A stretch of DNA of 64,000 bases, taken from positions 1 through 64,000 of the forward strand of contig NZ_CP019447.1 in assembly GCF_001975225.1 (NCBI RefSeq), read 5' to 3'. The notes below the pieces were generated by a model. The model was not told the origin of the DNA, did no database searches, and saw nothing but the letters and a program-made list of their open reading frames with translations. Shown in pieces: positions 32,622 through 42,346 of the stretch. This stretch comes from Kosakonia cowanii JCM 10956 = DSM 18146. Its GTDB lineage: Bacteria; Pseudomonadota; Gammaproteobacteria; Enterobacterales; Enterobacteriaceae. Numbering within the stretch: the stretch's first letter is position 1; the number at the start of each line of letters is the position of its first letter. A program made the position numbers and the translations under genes.

Positions 32622-32710
32622 TTGCCGGATGGCGGCTGCGCCTTATCCGGCCTACGCAAAACCAGGTGGTGACCTTTGTAGGCCGGATAAGCGTAAGCGC
32701 CATCCGGCAA
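32622..32710. repeat. REP pair (BIME) between rhtB and rhtC
   Basis: One REP (TGCCGGATGGCGGCTGCGCC, then TTATCCGGCCTAC, 32623-32655) and an inverted REP (GTAGGCCGGATAAGCG, then TAAGCGCCATCCGGCA, 32678-32709) form a 22-bp-loop pair. It lies between the 3' ends of two convergent genes, the usual place for REP elements. Confidence 0.85.
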
Positions 32711-32716
32711 TTCGCA

Positions 32717-33337
32717 TCAGCGGGAGATAATCAGATGGATGCCGAACCCGGCGAAGAGCGCACCGGCGACGCCATCGATCCACTTCGCCATTCGCTGATA
32801 GCCACGACGCACGCGCGGTAGCGCAAAGACGCTGGCAACCAGCGTAAACCAGGCGAAGGTCTCTACCACAATCAGCACAAAGATGCCCCAGCGCGCGTTA
32901 GCGCCGACGCTGTCGCCAACAAACAACGAGAAGACCGATCCGAAGTAGATAATCGCTTTCGGGTTCGCGAGGTTGGTCAGCAACCCTTTCACAAAGCTGC
33001 GGCCGCCCGCCGCCAGCTCAACCTGCGGCGCATCGCTGTTCGCCGTCTCTTTCTTCAGCGCACCGCGTAGCATCTGGAAGCCCATCCAGCAGAGATAGAG
33101 CCCACCGCCGACCATAATGATGCTGTGCAGCCAGGCCATTTTCGCGAGGATCAGGTTGAGGCCAAGCAGCGCGACCGCTGCCCACACCATCACGCCAGCG
33201 GTGATGCCGAGCACGCCCAGCATTGCCTCTTTGCGCGAGCGGCTGACGGCAGTTTGAGAAACAAAGAAGAAATCGGGACCGGGGCTCATCAGCGCAATGA
33301 AGTGCACTGTCATGACGGAGAGAAAGAGCGTTAACAT
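32717..33337 (-). CDS. rhtC: Threonine efflux protein RhtC
   Basis: RhtC is a LysE-superfamily exporter of threonine and perhaps other amino acids. The 206-residue protein has about six membrane helices and the conserved ALMSPGPDFFFVSQTA motif, plus NLANPKAIIYFGSVF. It is 60 bp downstream of recQ on the same strand, and convergent with rhtB across the REP pair. Lengths and motifs match the E. coli homologue. Confidence 0.94.
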   Translation of the reverse strand: MLTLFLSVMTVHFIALMSPGPDFFFVSQTAVSRSRKEAMLGVLGITAGVMVWAAVALLGLNLILAKMAWLHSIIMVGGGLYLCWMGFQMLRGALKKETANSDAPQVELAAGGRSFVKGLLTNLANPKAIIYFGSVFSLFVGDSVGANARWGIFVLIVVETFAWFTLVASVFALPRVRRGYQRMAKWIDGVAGALFAGFGIHLIISR

Positions 33338-33397
33338 AGCGAACTCGCGAGAAAAGATTCAGTGAAGGGCTATCCTGACACTTTTCCCGCAGGCTGA

Positions 33398-35224
33398 CTA
33401 CTCTTCATCACCGTCGACATGGGCGCGGATCAGCGCCATAAACTCCTGGCCAAAACGCTCCAGTTTGCGCGTGCCGACGCCGTTGACGCTCAGCATGTCG
33501 CCCGGCGAAAGCGGCATCTGCTCCGCCATCTCAATCAGCGTGGCATCGTTAAACACCACATACGGGGGGATGTTCTCTTCGTCGGCGATCGCTTTACGCA
33601 GCTTACGCAGCTTGGCGAACAGCTTGCGATCGTAATTGCCGACCGCCGCCTTCTGCATCACTTTCGGCTTCAGCGTCACCATACGCGGCACCGCCAGCAT
33701 CAGCGGCACTTCACCGCGCAGAACCGGACGCGCCGCTTCCGTGAGTTGCAGCGCCGAATGCTGGGCAATATTTTGCATAGCAAAGCCTAAGTGGATCAGC
33801 TGGCGAATCACGCTTACCCAGTGTTCGTGGCTCTGCTCGCGCCCGATGCCGTAGACTGGCAGCTTGTCATGGCCCATCTCGCGGATACGCTGGTTATTCG
33901 CGCCGCGCAGCACCTCAACCACATAACCCATGCCGAAGCGCTGGTTAACGCGATAGATGGCGGAGAGCGCTTTCTGTGCGTCCTGCAAACCATCGTACTG
34001 ACGCGGCGGGTCGAGGCAGATATCGCAGTTGCCGCACGGCGCGTGGCGCCCTTCGCCAAAGTAGTTGAGCAGCACCAGGCGACGGCAGGTTTGCGCTTCA
34101 GCAAAGGCGCCCATCGCATTGAGCTTGTGACGTTCGATATCCTGCAACGGCCCGGCGGGCTTCTCCTCCAGGCAGCGGCGCAGCCAGGCCATATCTGCCG
34201 GATCGTAAAACAGCATCGCTTCTGCGGGCAGGCCATCGCGCCCGGCGCGACCGGTCTCCTGGTAGTAGGATTCGATATTGCGCGGAATGTCGAAGTGCAC
34301 CACAAAGCGGACGTTGGGTTTGTTAATACCCATGCCAAAGGCGACGGTAGCGACCACAATTTGCAGGTCATCGCGCTGGAACTGCTCCTGCACCCGCGCG
34401 CGAACCTCGTTCTCCAGCCCGGCGTGATAAGGCGCGGCGCTGAAGCCACGACCCTGTAAGCGCGCAGCGGTATCTTCCACTTTCGCCCGGCTATTGCAGT
34501 AAATGATGCCGCATTTGCCCCGCTGCTCCTGCACATAGCGCAGCAGTTGATCGAGAGGCTTAAACTTCTCCATCAGCATGTAGCGGATGTTTGGGCGGTC
34601 GAAACTGCTGACCTGAATCAGCGGATCGTTAAGGCTGAGCAGACGCTCAATATCGCGGCGCGTGGTGTCATCGGCGGTCGCGGTAAGTGCCATAAAAGGC
34701 ACGTTGGGTAGCATATGGCGCAGCTGGCCGAGCGCGGCGTATTCCGGGCGGAAATCGTGTCCCCACTGGGAGATACAGTGCGCTTCGTCGACGGCGATAA
34801 GCACCGTGTTCCATTGGCGCAGCTGGTCAAGGAAGTTGTCGAGCATCAGGCGTTCAGGCGCGATATAGAGCAGACGGATCTGCCCGTTGCGACAGCCGTT
34901 TACCACCTCAAGCTGCTGCTCGCGGCTCTGGGACGAGTTGAGACAGGCCGCTGCCACGCCGTTGGCGAGCAGTTGGTCGACCTGATCTTTCATCAGCGAG
35001 ATAAGCGGCGAGACCACGACTGTCAGCCCTTCCAGCACCAGCGCCGGAATTTGGTAACAGAGCGATTTGCCGCCGCCGGTCGGCATCACCACCAGGCAGT
35101 CGCGACCGCCAAGCACGGTGTCGATAATATCCTGCTGGCCAGGGCGGAACTGCTGGTAGCCAAAGGTCTCTTGTAAAACCTGTTTAGCCAGCGATTCCTG
35201 ATTCAATACTTCCGCCTGCGCCAC
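33398..35224 (-). CDS. recQ: ATP-dependent DNA helicase RecQ
   Basis: RecQ is a 3'-5' helicase acting in RecF-pathway recombination and fork repair. The 608-residue protein has Walker A MPTGGGKS (about 47-54), DEAH-type [11 protein letters not shown], motif [12 protein letters not shown], the zinc-binding cysteines in [13 protein letters not shown] and [11 protein letters not shown], and a C-terminal HRDC domain. It lies between pldA and rhtC on the minus strand. pldA ends 68 bp upstream of its start. Confidence 0.97.
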   Translation of the reverse strand: MAQAEVLNQESLAKQVLQETFGYQQFRPGQQDIIDTVLGGRDCLVVMPTGGGKSLCYQIPALVLEGLTVVVSPLISLMKDQVDQLLANGVAAACLNSSQSREQQLEVVNGCRNGQIRLLYIAPERLMLDNFLDQLRQWNTVLIAVDEAHCISQWGHDFRPEYAALGQLRHMLPNVPFMALTATADDTTRRDIERLLSLNDPLIQVSSFDRPNIRYMLMEKFKPLDQLLRYVQEQRGKCGIIYCNSRAKVEDTAARLQGRGFSAAPYHAGLENEVRARVQEQFQRDDLQIVVATVAFGMGINKPNVRFVVHFDIPRNIESYYQETGRAGRDGLPAEAMLFYDPADMAWLRRCLEEKPAGPLQDIERHKLNAMGAFAEAQTCRRLVLLNYFGEGRHAPCGNCDICLDPPRQYDGLQDAQKALSAIYRVNQRFGMGYVVEVLRGANNQRIREMGHDKLPVYGIGREQSHEHWVSVIRQLIHLGFAMQNIAQHSALQLTEAARPVLRGEVPLMLAVPRMVTLKPKVMQKAAVGNYDRKLFAKLRKLRKAIADEENIPPYVVFNDATLIEMAEQMPLSPGDMLSVNGVGTRKLERFGQEFMALIRAHVDGDEE

Positions 35225-35292
35225 ATTGACCCCATTTGCCTGAAATAAAAACAGGCGCTATTTTCAGCGCCTGTGACTGAAACTGCAATGCC

Positions 35293-36162
35293 TTAAAACA
35301 GATCGTTGAGCATCACGCCCACGCCGAAGCGGGTCTGATTGAAATTATAATCAATCAGCGATTCGCCATAGCCGCTGTAAACCTGAGTATAGAGGCGAAC
35401 GTGTTTGGTCACCGGGTAGCTGAGGCCGATTTCTGCGCCGCCGTAGCCGGTATTCCAGTTGTACTGCCCTTTCGCGCTGAGGATCGCATCACCAATTTCG
35501 TAACCGATTTTCAGCTGGTAGTAACCCATATATTTGGTGATATCCGGGTTGTCGTCCGTGGAGCCTACGACATACCAGGGCTTCACTTCCACCATCCAGT
35601 TACCGTTTTGCGCCATCAAGCGGGTGTAAGCACGGTTCCAGCTGCGCGAGGTGGGATCGGAGCGGCCGTTGGAGTCATGGTTGAAACCAACCTCCACGTC
35701 ACGCAGCGTCCAGCCAGCAAATCGGTAATCCGTGGCGAAACCGAGGAACAGCTGCGGTTCATAGTTGGTTTCACGGAAGGGAGAAGACTCGCCGCTGTTG
35801 GAGAGCTGCCACCAGGATTTTTGCGTATAGGAGCCGCCTAATACTGAGTTTGGCCCGAAAATGCCGCGCCAGAAGGGGAAGGCCAGGCTTATCTGGAACT
35901 TCACTTCATCTTTACGCGCGTTGTCAGCCCAGTTGTAGGAGCGGATCGCTTCCTTATTCAGATCGCTGGTATCGGTATAAAGCACATAGTTGGATTCATA
36001 CGGATAGAGCGTGAACGGATTATCGTGGTCCTGCAACATATTGGCGATGATGCTACCGCGCACGACGGGCGCATCATGGACTTCTTTGATGGTTGCTTCT
36101 TGTGCGAGTGCCATAAACGGCAGTGCCAGCACTGCGAAAATATACCCCGGCCAGGTGCGCAT
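35293..36162 (-). CDS. pldA: Outer membrane phospholipase A
   Basis: OMPLA is a dormant outer-membrane beta-barrel that dimerises and becomes active when phospholipids reach the outer leaflet. The 289-residue precursor has a signal peptide (residues 1-20, after FMALA) and the catalytic residues H162, S164 and N176 in FNHDSNGRS and RSWNRAYTRL. The C-terminus ends in the aromatic beta-barrel signal GVMLNDLF. It is divergent from yigI. Confidence 0.96.
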   Translation of the reverse strand: MRTWPGYIFAVLALPFMALAQEATIKEVHDAPVVRGSIIANMLQDHDNPFTLYPYESNYVLYTDTSDLNKEAIRSYNWADNARKDEVKFQISLAFPFWRGIFGPNSVLGGSYTQKSWWQLSNSGESSPFRETNYEPQLFLGFATDYRFAGWTLRDVEVGFNHDSNGRSDPTSRSWNRAYTRLMAQNGNWMVEVKPWYVVGSTDDNPDITKYMGYYQLKIGYEIGDAILSAKGQYNWNTGYGGAEIGLSYPVTKHVRLYTQVYSGYGESLIDYNFNQTRFGVGVMLNDLF

Positions 36163-36321
36163 CGGTTTAAGCTCCGAATTATTGTTGAGTTAGTTAATAG
36201 TCTTATCCGCACGTATTCTACATATTTCTTGCGTCACTGCTCGTCTATCGCTCTTAAAGTAGCAATCAACAAACATTGAGCATAAAATTAACACTCCATT
36301 AACTCATCGGATCAGATTGAT

Positions 36322-36789
36322 ATGTCAGCCGTTCTTACCGCCGATCAAGCCCTGCAAATGGTGGGCGAGATTTTTGTCTATCACATGCCTTACAACCGTG
36401 CGTTAGGCCTGGAGCTGGGGCGCTATGAAAAAGCGTTCGCAGAACTGCATTTCAATAACCAGCCGATGATGGTCGGTAACTGGGCGCAGAGCATTCTCCA
36501 CGGTGGGGTGATTGCCTCCGCGCTGGATGTCGCCGCCGGGCTGGTGTGCGTCGGCAGCACCCTCACCCGCCATGAAACCATCAGCGAAGAGGAGCTTCGC
36601 CAGCGCCTGGCGCGCATGGGAACGATTGATCTGCGTGTCGATTATCTGCGTCCTGGCCGCGGTACGCGCTTTACCGCCAGCAGCAGTTTGCTGCGCGCGG
36701 GTAATAAGGTCGCCGTTGCACGCGTGGAACTGCATAACGAGGAGCAGGTGCATATCGCCAGCGCAACCGCTACCTATATGGTGGGGTGA
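36322..36789 (+). CDS. yigI: Acyl-CoA thioesterase YigI
   Basis: YigI is a hotdog-fold PaaI-like thioesterase acting on medium- to long-chain acyl-CoAs in E. coli. The 155-residue protein contains the family segment [21 protein letters not shown] with the active-site region, and [12 protein letters not shown]. The start is at 36322, after a short A-rich leader. It is 55 bp upstream of rarD and divergent from pldA. Confidence 0.92.
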   Translation: MSAVLTADQALQMVGEIFVYHMPYNRALGLELGRYEKAFAELHFNNQPMMVGNWAQSILHGGVIASALDVAAGLVCVGSTLTRHETISEEELRQRLARMGTIDLRVDYLRPGRGTRFTASSSLLRAGNKVAVARVELHNEEQVHIASATATYMVG

Positions 36790-36844
36790 GCAGGCCTGCG
36801 AAATCGGGTACCATGCGGTTACATTTTCGCAACGAGTCTTTCTG

Positions 36845-37741
36845 ATGGATGCAAAGCAGACGCGGCTTGGCGTATTACTTGCGCTCGCCGCTTATTTTAT
36901 CTGGGGCATCGCGCCCGCCTATTTCAAAGTGATTTGGTATGTTCCCGCCGATGAGATCCTGACTCACCGCGTTATTTGGTCCTTCTTTTTTATGCTGGCG
37001 CTGATAAGCGTAAGCCGCCAGTGGAAGAGCGTGAAAGCGCTGCTGCAAACGCCGAAAAAGATTTTGCTGCTGGCAGTCTCGGCGGTGCTGGTGGGCGGTA
37101 ACTGGCTGCTGTTTATCTGGGCGGTCAACCATAACCATATGCTGGAAGCGAGCCTCGGCTACTTTATTAACCCGCTGGTGAATATCCTGCTGGGGATGCT
37201 TTTCCTGGGCGAGCGTTTCCGCCGCATGCAGTGGCTGGCGGTGATCCTTGCTGCGCTGGGCGTGCTGGTGCAGCTCTGGACCTTTGGCTCGCTGCCAGTG
37301 ATTGCCCTCGGCCTCGCCTTTAGCTTCGCCTTCTACGGCCTGCTGCGAAAGAAAATCGCCGTTGAGGCGCAAACCGGCATGCTGATAGAGACCTTATGGT
37401 TACTGCCAGTGGCCGCCATCTGGCTGTTCGGCATTACCGATAGCCCGACCAGCCATATGTCGCAAAACAGCCTGTCGCTCAATCTGCTGCTGATCGCAGC
37501 GGGCGTGGTGACCACCGTGCCGCTGCTCTGCTTTACCGGGGCGGCAACGCGTCTGCGCCTCTCAACCCTCGGTTTCTTTCAGTACATCGGCCCGACGCTG
37601 ATGTTCCTGCTGGCGGTGACCTTTTACGGTGAGCATCCCGGCGCGGATAAGATGGTGACCTTTGGCTTTATCTGGGTGGCACTGGCGATCTTCGTAATGG
37701 ATGCCCTTTATACCCAGCGCGCGTTGCGTAAAACACGCTAA
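36845..37741 (+). CDS. rarD: EamA-family transporter RarD
   Basis: RarD is an inner-membrane EamA transporter linked in E. coli to chloramphenicol sensitivity; its native substrate is unknown. The 298-residue protein has ten predicted membrane segments, with VLLALAAYFIWGIAPAYFK at the N-terminus and FSFAFYGLLRKK in the middle. I chose ATG at 36845 (MDAKQTRLGV); an upstream frame start at 36512 is spurious. An inverted repeat at 37763-37784 follows it, without a T run. Confidence 0.93.
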   Translation: MDAKQTRLGVLLALAAYFIWGIAPAYFKVIWYVPADEILTHRVIWSFFFMLALISVSRQWKSVKALLQTPKKILLLAVSAVLVGGNWLLFIWAVNHNHMLEASLGYFINPLVNILLGMLFLGERFRRMQWLAVILAALGVLVQLWTFGSLPVIALGLAFSFAFYGLLRKKIAVEAQTGMLIETLWLLPVAAIWLFGITDSPTSHMSQNSLSLNLLLIAAGVVTTVPLLCFTGAATRLRLSTLGFFQYIGPTLMFLLAVTFYGEHPGADKMVTFGFIWVALAIFVMDALYTQRALRKTR

Positions 37742-37889
37742 TTCCGCTTAGGGAACAAATCAGGCGGGCGGAATTGCCGCCCGCTACCTACAAATATTCG
37801 TGGGTTATTCGATCGTCGCGTCGCATATTAATCTACTGAATGGTATGTTCGCCGCTTTATTATTACGCTATTCAGGACGACCCGGAAAA

Positions 37890-38276
37890 ATGATCCGCAG
37901 GATTTTTTGGCCAACAGGCAAGGCATGCCTCGCGCGTAAGCCCTATTTCCTTACTTTTATGCTTCTGCATATTGTTTTTTTAATTGCCATGGTTAGCGTG
38001 GCGAAGCTTCCCATACTGCCACTGCTCTGCCTGCTGGTTTACACGTGGGTGAAGATCAATATCAATGCGCAGCGCTGCCGGGATAGTGGATTAAAGGGGC
38101 GTTATGTCGTCATTTTGTCGATCCTGGTTTATCTCATTTCGCCAGTGGTCTCCGCGGCAGGTTTCGTGCTGGATGATGAATATCTGCTGCTCGGCGCTCA
38201 GCTCTATATTTGGTTCGACGGCCTGGTATTTTTTATGTTTATGTTCGCGCCAACGGAAGTAAAAACAGCTAATTAG
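37890..38276 (+). CDS. yigF: Small inner-membrane protein YigF (DUF805-like)
   Basis: Uncharacterised 128-residue membrane protein with about four hydrophobic segments and the motif ININAQRCRDSGLKGR, similar to the R-x-x-D-x-G signature of DUF805 proteins. I chose ATG at 37890 (MIRRIFWPTGKACLARKPYF), preceded by GGAAAA. A longer in-frame start at 37800 would add 30 residues with no family support. It lies between rarD and yigG on the plus strand. Function is unknown. Confidence 0.7.
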   Translation: MIRRIFWPTGKACLARKPYFLTFMLLHIVFLIAMVSVAKLPILPLLCLLVYTWVKININAQRCRDSGLKGRYVVILSILVYLISPVVSAAGFVLDDEYLLLGAQLYIWFDGLVFFMFMFAPTEVKTAN

Positions 38277-38307
38277 TTTAAAAGACAGGATTTTTCAGGA
38301 GAGGAAA

Positions 38308-38700
38308 ATGAGTACTATCAACGACTATGACTACCAGAAAGATGAATCGCTGAGCGATACGTGGAAATATCGCTTCGCCTTTTTTGAAAAGAATGGTTAC
38401 CCCGGATTCTGGCGTCCTACTCCGGCGTGGAAACAAGCGTTTAAGCAGATGAAATTTGGGGAGAAAGTAACTGTTAACCAAAACTTCTACGCATTCTTCT
38501 TCGGCTGTATTTATCTCTTTATCCTGGGCCTGTGGAAAAAAGCGCTGACCTCTATTGGGCTGAACATACTGGGATTATTAGTCGCCGCTCTTATAGGTTT
38601 CCCTTTCCTCTCCTTTATCGTACCCATGCTTATCATGATGCGAACGAATGTCTGGTATCACGAATATAAGGTTAAAGGCATCCAGACCTGGGGCCTGTAA
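38308..38700 (+). CDS. yigG: Small inner-membrane protein YigG (DUF2628)
   Basis: Uncharacterised 130-residue protein. A hydrophilic N-terminal half contains WKYRFAFFEKNGYPGFWRPTPAW, followed by FYAFFFGCIYLFILGLWKKAL and a second hydrophobic pair. This pattern matches DUF2628. The start is preceded by CAGGAGAGGAAA. It is 31 bp after yigF, so the two are likely cotranscribed. A bidirectional terminator separates it from corA. Function is unknown. Confidence 0.78.
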   Translation: MSTINDYDYQKDESLSDTWKYRFAFFEKNGYPGFWRPTPAWKQAFKQMKFGEKVTVNQNFYAFFFGCIYLFILGLWKKALTSIGLNILGLLVAALIGFPFLSFIVPMLIMMRTNVWYHEYKVKGIQTWGL

Positions 38701-38702
38701 AG

Positions 38703-38734
38703 AAAAAAGGTTCAGCGCAGGCTGAACCTTTTTT
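38703..38734. terminator. Bidirectional terminator between yigG and corA
   Basis: A symmetrical hairpin AAAAAAGGTTCAGC/GCTGAACCTTTTTT with a 4-nt GCAG loop has T runs on both strands, so it can terminate both yigG (plus) and corA (minus). Confidence 0.9.
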
Positions 38735-38740
38735 ATCGCC

Positions 38741-39691
38741 TCAAAGCCAGTTGCGGCGTTTGAAGTAGAGGTAGGGAGCAAGGCCGGCGAGGATCATAAA
38801 GATAATCGCGCCGGGATAGCCGAAACTCCAGTGCAGCTCGGGCATAAACTCGAAGTTCATCCCATAGCTTGATGCCACCAGCGTTGGCGGCAGAAACACT
38901 ACCGAAACGACCGAGAAGATCTTGATGATTCGGTTCTGCTCGATATTGATAAAACCCATCGCCGCCTGCATCAGGAAGTTCACCTTCTGGAACAGGGATT
39001 CGTTATGCGGCAGCAGCGATTCGATATCGCGCAGGATCTCGCGCGCCTGCTCAAGCTGGCCTGCCGGTAAACGCGCTTTGCGCACCAGGAAGTTCAGCGC
39101 GCGCTGGGTATCCATCAGACATAACCGCACTTTCCAGCCAATATCTTCCTGCTCAGCAAGCGTTGAGAGCGCGTCGTCATACTCATCGCCCTGCTGCCCT
39201 TCCATAATGACGCGGCTGAGCTTTTCCAGATCGCTGTAGATGTTTTCAATCTCATCCGCCAGCTGTTCAATTTTGGTTTCGAAGAGATCGAGCAGCAGCT
39301 CGTAGGCGTTGCCGTCAACCATCTCCTGGCTGCGGGCGCGCATACGGTAGAGACGAAACGCGGGCAGTTCGCGTTCGCGCAGGGTAAAGAGACGCCCTTC
39401 GCGAATGGTGAATGCTACGGTTGAGTTGCCTGCGTGATCCTCTGCATCTTCATAAAAGAAGAAGGAGTGGATGTGCAGACCGTCTTCGTCTTCGAAAAAA
39501 CGCGCCGAGGCTTCGATGTCTTCCAGTTCAGGTCGCGTAGCCAGATTCTGGCCCAATTCCGTTTGCACGCGGGTACGTTCATCATCGTCCGGCTCGACCA
39601 AATCAACCCAAACCGAGCTGGCGAGGTGTTTGATTTCGTCAGCCTCAAGACGGCTTAAACGATTGTTTTCCAGTTGAAATGCGCTCAGCAT
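38741..39691 (-). CDS. corA: Magnesium/nickel/cobalt transporter CorA
   Basis: CorA is a homopentameric Mg2+ channel that also admits Co2+ and Ni2+. The 316-residue protein matches E. coli CorA: a large cytoplasmic funnel (residues 1-250) and two C-terminal membrane helices with the selectivity motif [11 protein letters not shown] between them, ending [11 protein letters not shown] at 39691 is the family start; an upstream ATG at 39748 is leader sequence. The 357-bp leader before it contains small ORFs and hairpins. Confidence 0.97.
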   Translation of the reverse strand: MLSAFQLENNRLSRLEADEIKHLASSVWVDLVEPDDDERTRVQTELGQNLATRPELEDIEASARFFEDEDGLHIHSFFFYEDAEDHAGNSTVAFTIREGRLFTLRERELPAFRLYRMRARSQEMVDGNAYELLLDLFETKIEQLADEIENIYSDLEKLSRVIMEGQQGDEYDDALSTLAEQEDIGWKVRLCLMDTQRALNFLVRKARLPAGQLEQAREILRDIESLLPHNESLFQKVNFLMQAAMGFINIEQNRIIKIFSVVSVVFLPPTLVASSYGMNFEFMPELHWSFGYPGAIIFMILAGLAPYLYFKRRNWL

Positions 39692-39778
39692 GGCCGGGAC
39701 TCCCAATGCAAAAAATATCGGACAGTTCGCAGGGCACACAAGAAACAATTGGGGTTTCAGACCATTAAACAGTCTGAC

Positions 39779-39883
39779 TCAGCGCGACGGGGATAAAGCG
39801 GGTCGCCGACAACCACTAAGGCCATCAGCGTGAGGAGAAAGCCTTAGGAGTTGTTCCTGAAATCCAGGAAATTGAGCCAGCAT
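39779..39883 (-). promoter_or_regulatory. corA leader with small ORF candidates (corL-like)
   Basis: The corA leader holds a 34-codon ORF (ATG 39883, stop 39779-39781) and an overlapping 18-codon TTG-start ORF (39900-39844) preceded by AGAGGA. Inverted repeats CTAAGGC/GCCTTAG (39816-39822/39841-39847) and TCAGAC/GTCTGA (39757-39762/39772-39777) may form alternative hairpins. In Salmonella a leader ORF, corL, couples translation to Rho-dependent termination of corA. I cannot tell which frame is used. The rest of 39692-40048 shows no gene. Confidence 0.45.
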
Positions 39884-40048
39884 CTACTGGGTGTGTCCAA
39901 GGCGAATGTCCTCTTAGCGTGATCGTGCGCGCATGTTACGCCAGCACTCAGGAGGCGTCAACACGCAACGAAACGCTAAAGAGCAATATTTGCCCTTCAG
40001 CGTATAAGGCTAGCAGAATATTACAAAATGATGATATTTTTCTGAAGG

Positions 40049-42211
40049 TTACACAGTTTCGAGCTTCGCATAGGCGGCGACTAACCACTTAATACCCTGC
40101 CCCTGGAACGCCACCTGCAAGCGGCTGTGCTCGCCGCTGCCTTCCATATTCACCACCGTGCCTTCGCCAAATTTGGCGTGGCGCACGCGCTGACCAAGCT
40201 TATAGCCCGTATCGCTCTGCGCCACCGGCGTGCCCATCCGCTGATGGCTGACCGGACGGCTGATGCTGGCGCGCAAACGTACCTCTTCAACGCACTCTTC
40301 CGGCAGCTCGCCGATAAAGCGCGAAGGACGGTGATAAACCTCTTTACCATACAGCCGACGCGTTTCCGCGTAGGTTAAGGTCAGTTTTTGCATCGCGCGC
40401 GTGACGCCGACATAGGCCAGACGGCGCTCCTCTTCCAGACGGCCGCCCTCGTCAAGGGACATCTGGCTCGGGAACATCCCCTCTTCCATGCCGACAATAA
40501 ACACCTGCGGGAACTCAAGCCCCTTCGCCGAGTGCAAAGTCATCAACTGCACCGCGTCCTGCCAGGTGTCCGCCTGCCCTTCGCCCGCTTCCAGCGCCGC
40601 GTGAGAGAGGAACGCCTGCAGCGGCATTAAATCTTCATCTTCTTCGTTGTAGCTGAACTGTCGCGTTGCGGTGACCAGCTCCTCTAAGTTCTCAATTCGC
40701 GTCTGGCCTTTTTCGCCCTTCTCCTGCTCGTACATCGCGCGCAGGCCGGAATCGCTGATCACCCGGTCGGTCTGCACATGCAGCGGCATATCCGCCGTCT
40801 CCTGCGCCAGCGCGTCGATTAGCTCAAGAAAACGCTGCAACGCGCCCGCCGCACGGCCCGCCAGCGCTTTCTCTTGCAGCAGCTCGCGGGTCGCCTGCCA
40901 CAGCGTCAGCTGGCGCTCGCGGGAGGTCTGGCGAACGACGTCTAAAGTGCGATCGCCAATGCCGCGCGTTGGCGTATTGACCACGCGCTCGTAAGCGGCA
41001 TCATCGTTACGGTTAGCGATCAGGCGCAGATAAGCGAGCGCATCTTTAATCTCCTGACGTTCGAAGAAGCGCATGCCGCCATAGATGCGATAGGGCATGC
41101 TCGTCTGTAATAACGCCTCTTCCAGCACGCGCGACTGGGCGTTACTGCGATAGAGGATGGCGCACTGCGTCAGCTGGCCGCCGTTGTCCTGCCAGGCTTT
41201 GATGCGATTAACCACGAAACGCGCTTCATCCAGCTCGTTAAACGCGCAGTAAAGGGAGATCGGCTCGCCGGCGGTCCCTTCGGTCCACAGCTTTTTCCCC
41301 AGACGCCCGTTGTTGTTCTCAATCAGGGCGTTGGCGGCGCTCAGAATATTGCTGGTGGAGCGGTAGTTCTGCTCAAGGCGAATGGTTTGCGCGCCGGGAA
41401 AATCGGTGAGGAAGCGCTGGATGTTCTCCACCTGCGCGCCGCGCCAGCCGTAGATCGACTGGTCATCGTCGCCGACAATCATCACCTTGCCGGTATCGCC
41501 CGCCAGCAGGCGGATCCACGCGTACTGAATGTTGTTAGTATCCTGGAACTCATCCACCAGGATATTGGTAAAGCGTTCGCGATAGTGCTGCAGAATATGC
41601 GGTTTGTTCAGCCACAGCTCGTGGGCGCGCAGCAGCAGCTCAGCAAAATCGACCAGCCCGGCGCGATCGCACGCCTCCTGATAGGCCTGGTAGACCTTCT
41701 GCCAGGTCTGCTCCACCGGATTGCCGAAGCTTTGGATATGGTGCGGGCGAATGCCCTCATCTTTTTGACCGTTGATGTAGTACATCGCCTGGCGCGCTGG
41801 CCACTGCTTCTCATCAAGGTTCATCGCTTTGATCAGGCGCTTGAGCAGGCGTAGCTGATCTTCGCTATCGAGGATCTGGAAATCCTGCGGCAGCTTCGCG
41901 TCCATATGGTGCGCGCGCAGCAGGCGGTGCGCCAGCCCGTGGAAGGTGCCGACCCACATGCCGCCCTGGGTGGTGCCCATCAACTGGCCGATACGGTGGC
42001 GCATCTCCGCCGCCGCTTTGTTGGTAAAGGTGACCGCCATAATCGAGAAGGGCGAGCAGTTCTCTACGGTTATCAGCCATGCGATACGGTGCACCAGCAC
42101 GCGCGTCTTGCCGCTTCCCGCTCCCGCCAGCACCAGCATATTGCTGCGTGTCGCCGCTACGGCGTCGCGCTGTTTGTCATTGAGGCTGTCGAGCAGATAA
42201 GAAACGTCCAT
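40049..42211 (-). CDS. uvrD: DNA helicase II
   Basis: UvrD is a superfamily 1 3'-5' helicase for nucleotide excision repair and mismatch repair; it also removes RecA filaments. The 720-residue protein has Walker A LAGAGSGKTR (about 28-37), LVDEFQDTN (motif II), GDDDQSIYGWRGA and VTRAMQKLTL (motif VI). The C-terminal region ends with the Tudor-like fold. It is preceded by a LexA-type box and a GC-rich leader. It is separated from yigB by 135 bp. Confidence 0.98.
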   Translation of the reverse strand: MDVSYLLDSLNDKQRDAVAATRSNMLVLAGAGSGKTRVLVHRIAWLITVENCSPFSIMAVTFTNKAAAEMRHRIGQLMGTTQGGMWVGTFHGLAHRLLRAHHMDAKLPQDFQILDSEDQLRLLKRLIKAMNLDEKQWPARQAMYYINGQKDEGIRPHHIQSFGNPVEQTWQKVYQAYQEACDRAGLVDFAELLLRAHELWLNKPHILQHYRERFTNILVDEFQDTNNIQYAWIRLLAGDTGKVMIVGDDDQSIYGWRGAQVENIQRFLTDFPGAQTIRLEQNYRSTSNILSAANALIENNNGRLGKKLWTEGTAGEPISLYCAFNELDEARFVVNRIKAWQDNGGQLTQCAILYRSNAQSRVLEEALLQTSMPYRIYGGMRFFERQEIKDALAYLRLIANRNDDAAYERVVNTPTRGIGDRTLDVVRQTSRERQLTLWQATRELLQEKALAGRAAGALQRFLELIDALAQETADMPLHVQTDRVISDSGLRAMYEQEKGEKGQTRIENLEELVTATRQFSYNEEDEDLMPLQAFLSHAALEAGEGQADTWQDAVQLMTLHSAKGLEFPQVFIVGMEEGMFPSQMSLDEGGRLEEERRLAYVGVTRAMQKLTLTYAETRRLYGKEVYHRPSRFIGELPEECVEEVRLRASISRPVSHQRMGTPVAQSDTGYKLGQRVRHAKFGEGTVVNMEGSGEHSRLQVAFQGQGIKWLVAAYAKLETV

Positions 42212-42251
42212 AGGTACCGTCGCGTAGTCATCAGGAATTGAACAAAACGCC

Positions 42252-42312
42252 GGTGGCGCTTCGCGTACCAGAGTCCGGTTTGCGTGGGCGTATTCGCGCC
42301 GCGCCCGCCACC
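42252..42312 (-). promoter_or_regulatory. Potential attenuator hairpin in the uvrD leader
   Basis: In mRNA sense the leader has GGTGGCG (42312-42306) pairing with CGCCACC (42258-42252), with further GC pairing inside (GGGCG/CGCCC), followed by GGCGTTTTG. It lies just downstream of the likely start point. E. coli uvrD has a reported transcription attenuator in its leader. The T run here is only four bases, so termination would be partial. Confidence 0.5.
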
Positions 42313-42318
42313 AAAACC

Positions 42319-42334
42319 CTGGTATTTTATACAG
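42319..42334. promoter_or_regulatory. LexA (SOS) box of uvrD
   Basis: In mRNA sense the site is CTGTATAAAATACCAG, close to the SOS consensus CTG-N10-CAG and to the E. coli uvrD box. Its TATAAAAT core probably overlaps the -10 element. Confidence 0.8.
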
Positions 42335-42346
42335 AACAATGGGTGA

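Noticed and set aside
37763..37784. Inverted repeat after rarD as a terminator
   Set aside because: The stem is GC-rich, but no T run follows on the plus strand.
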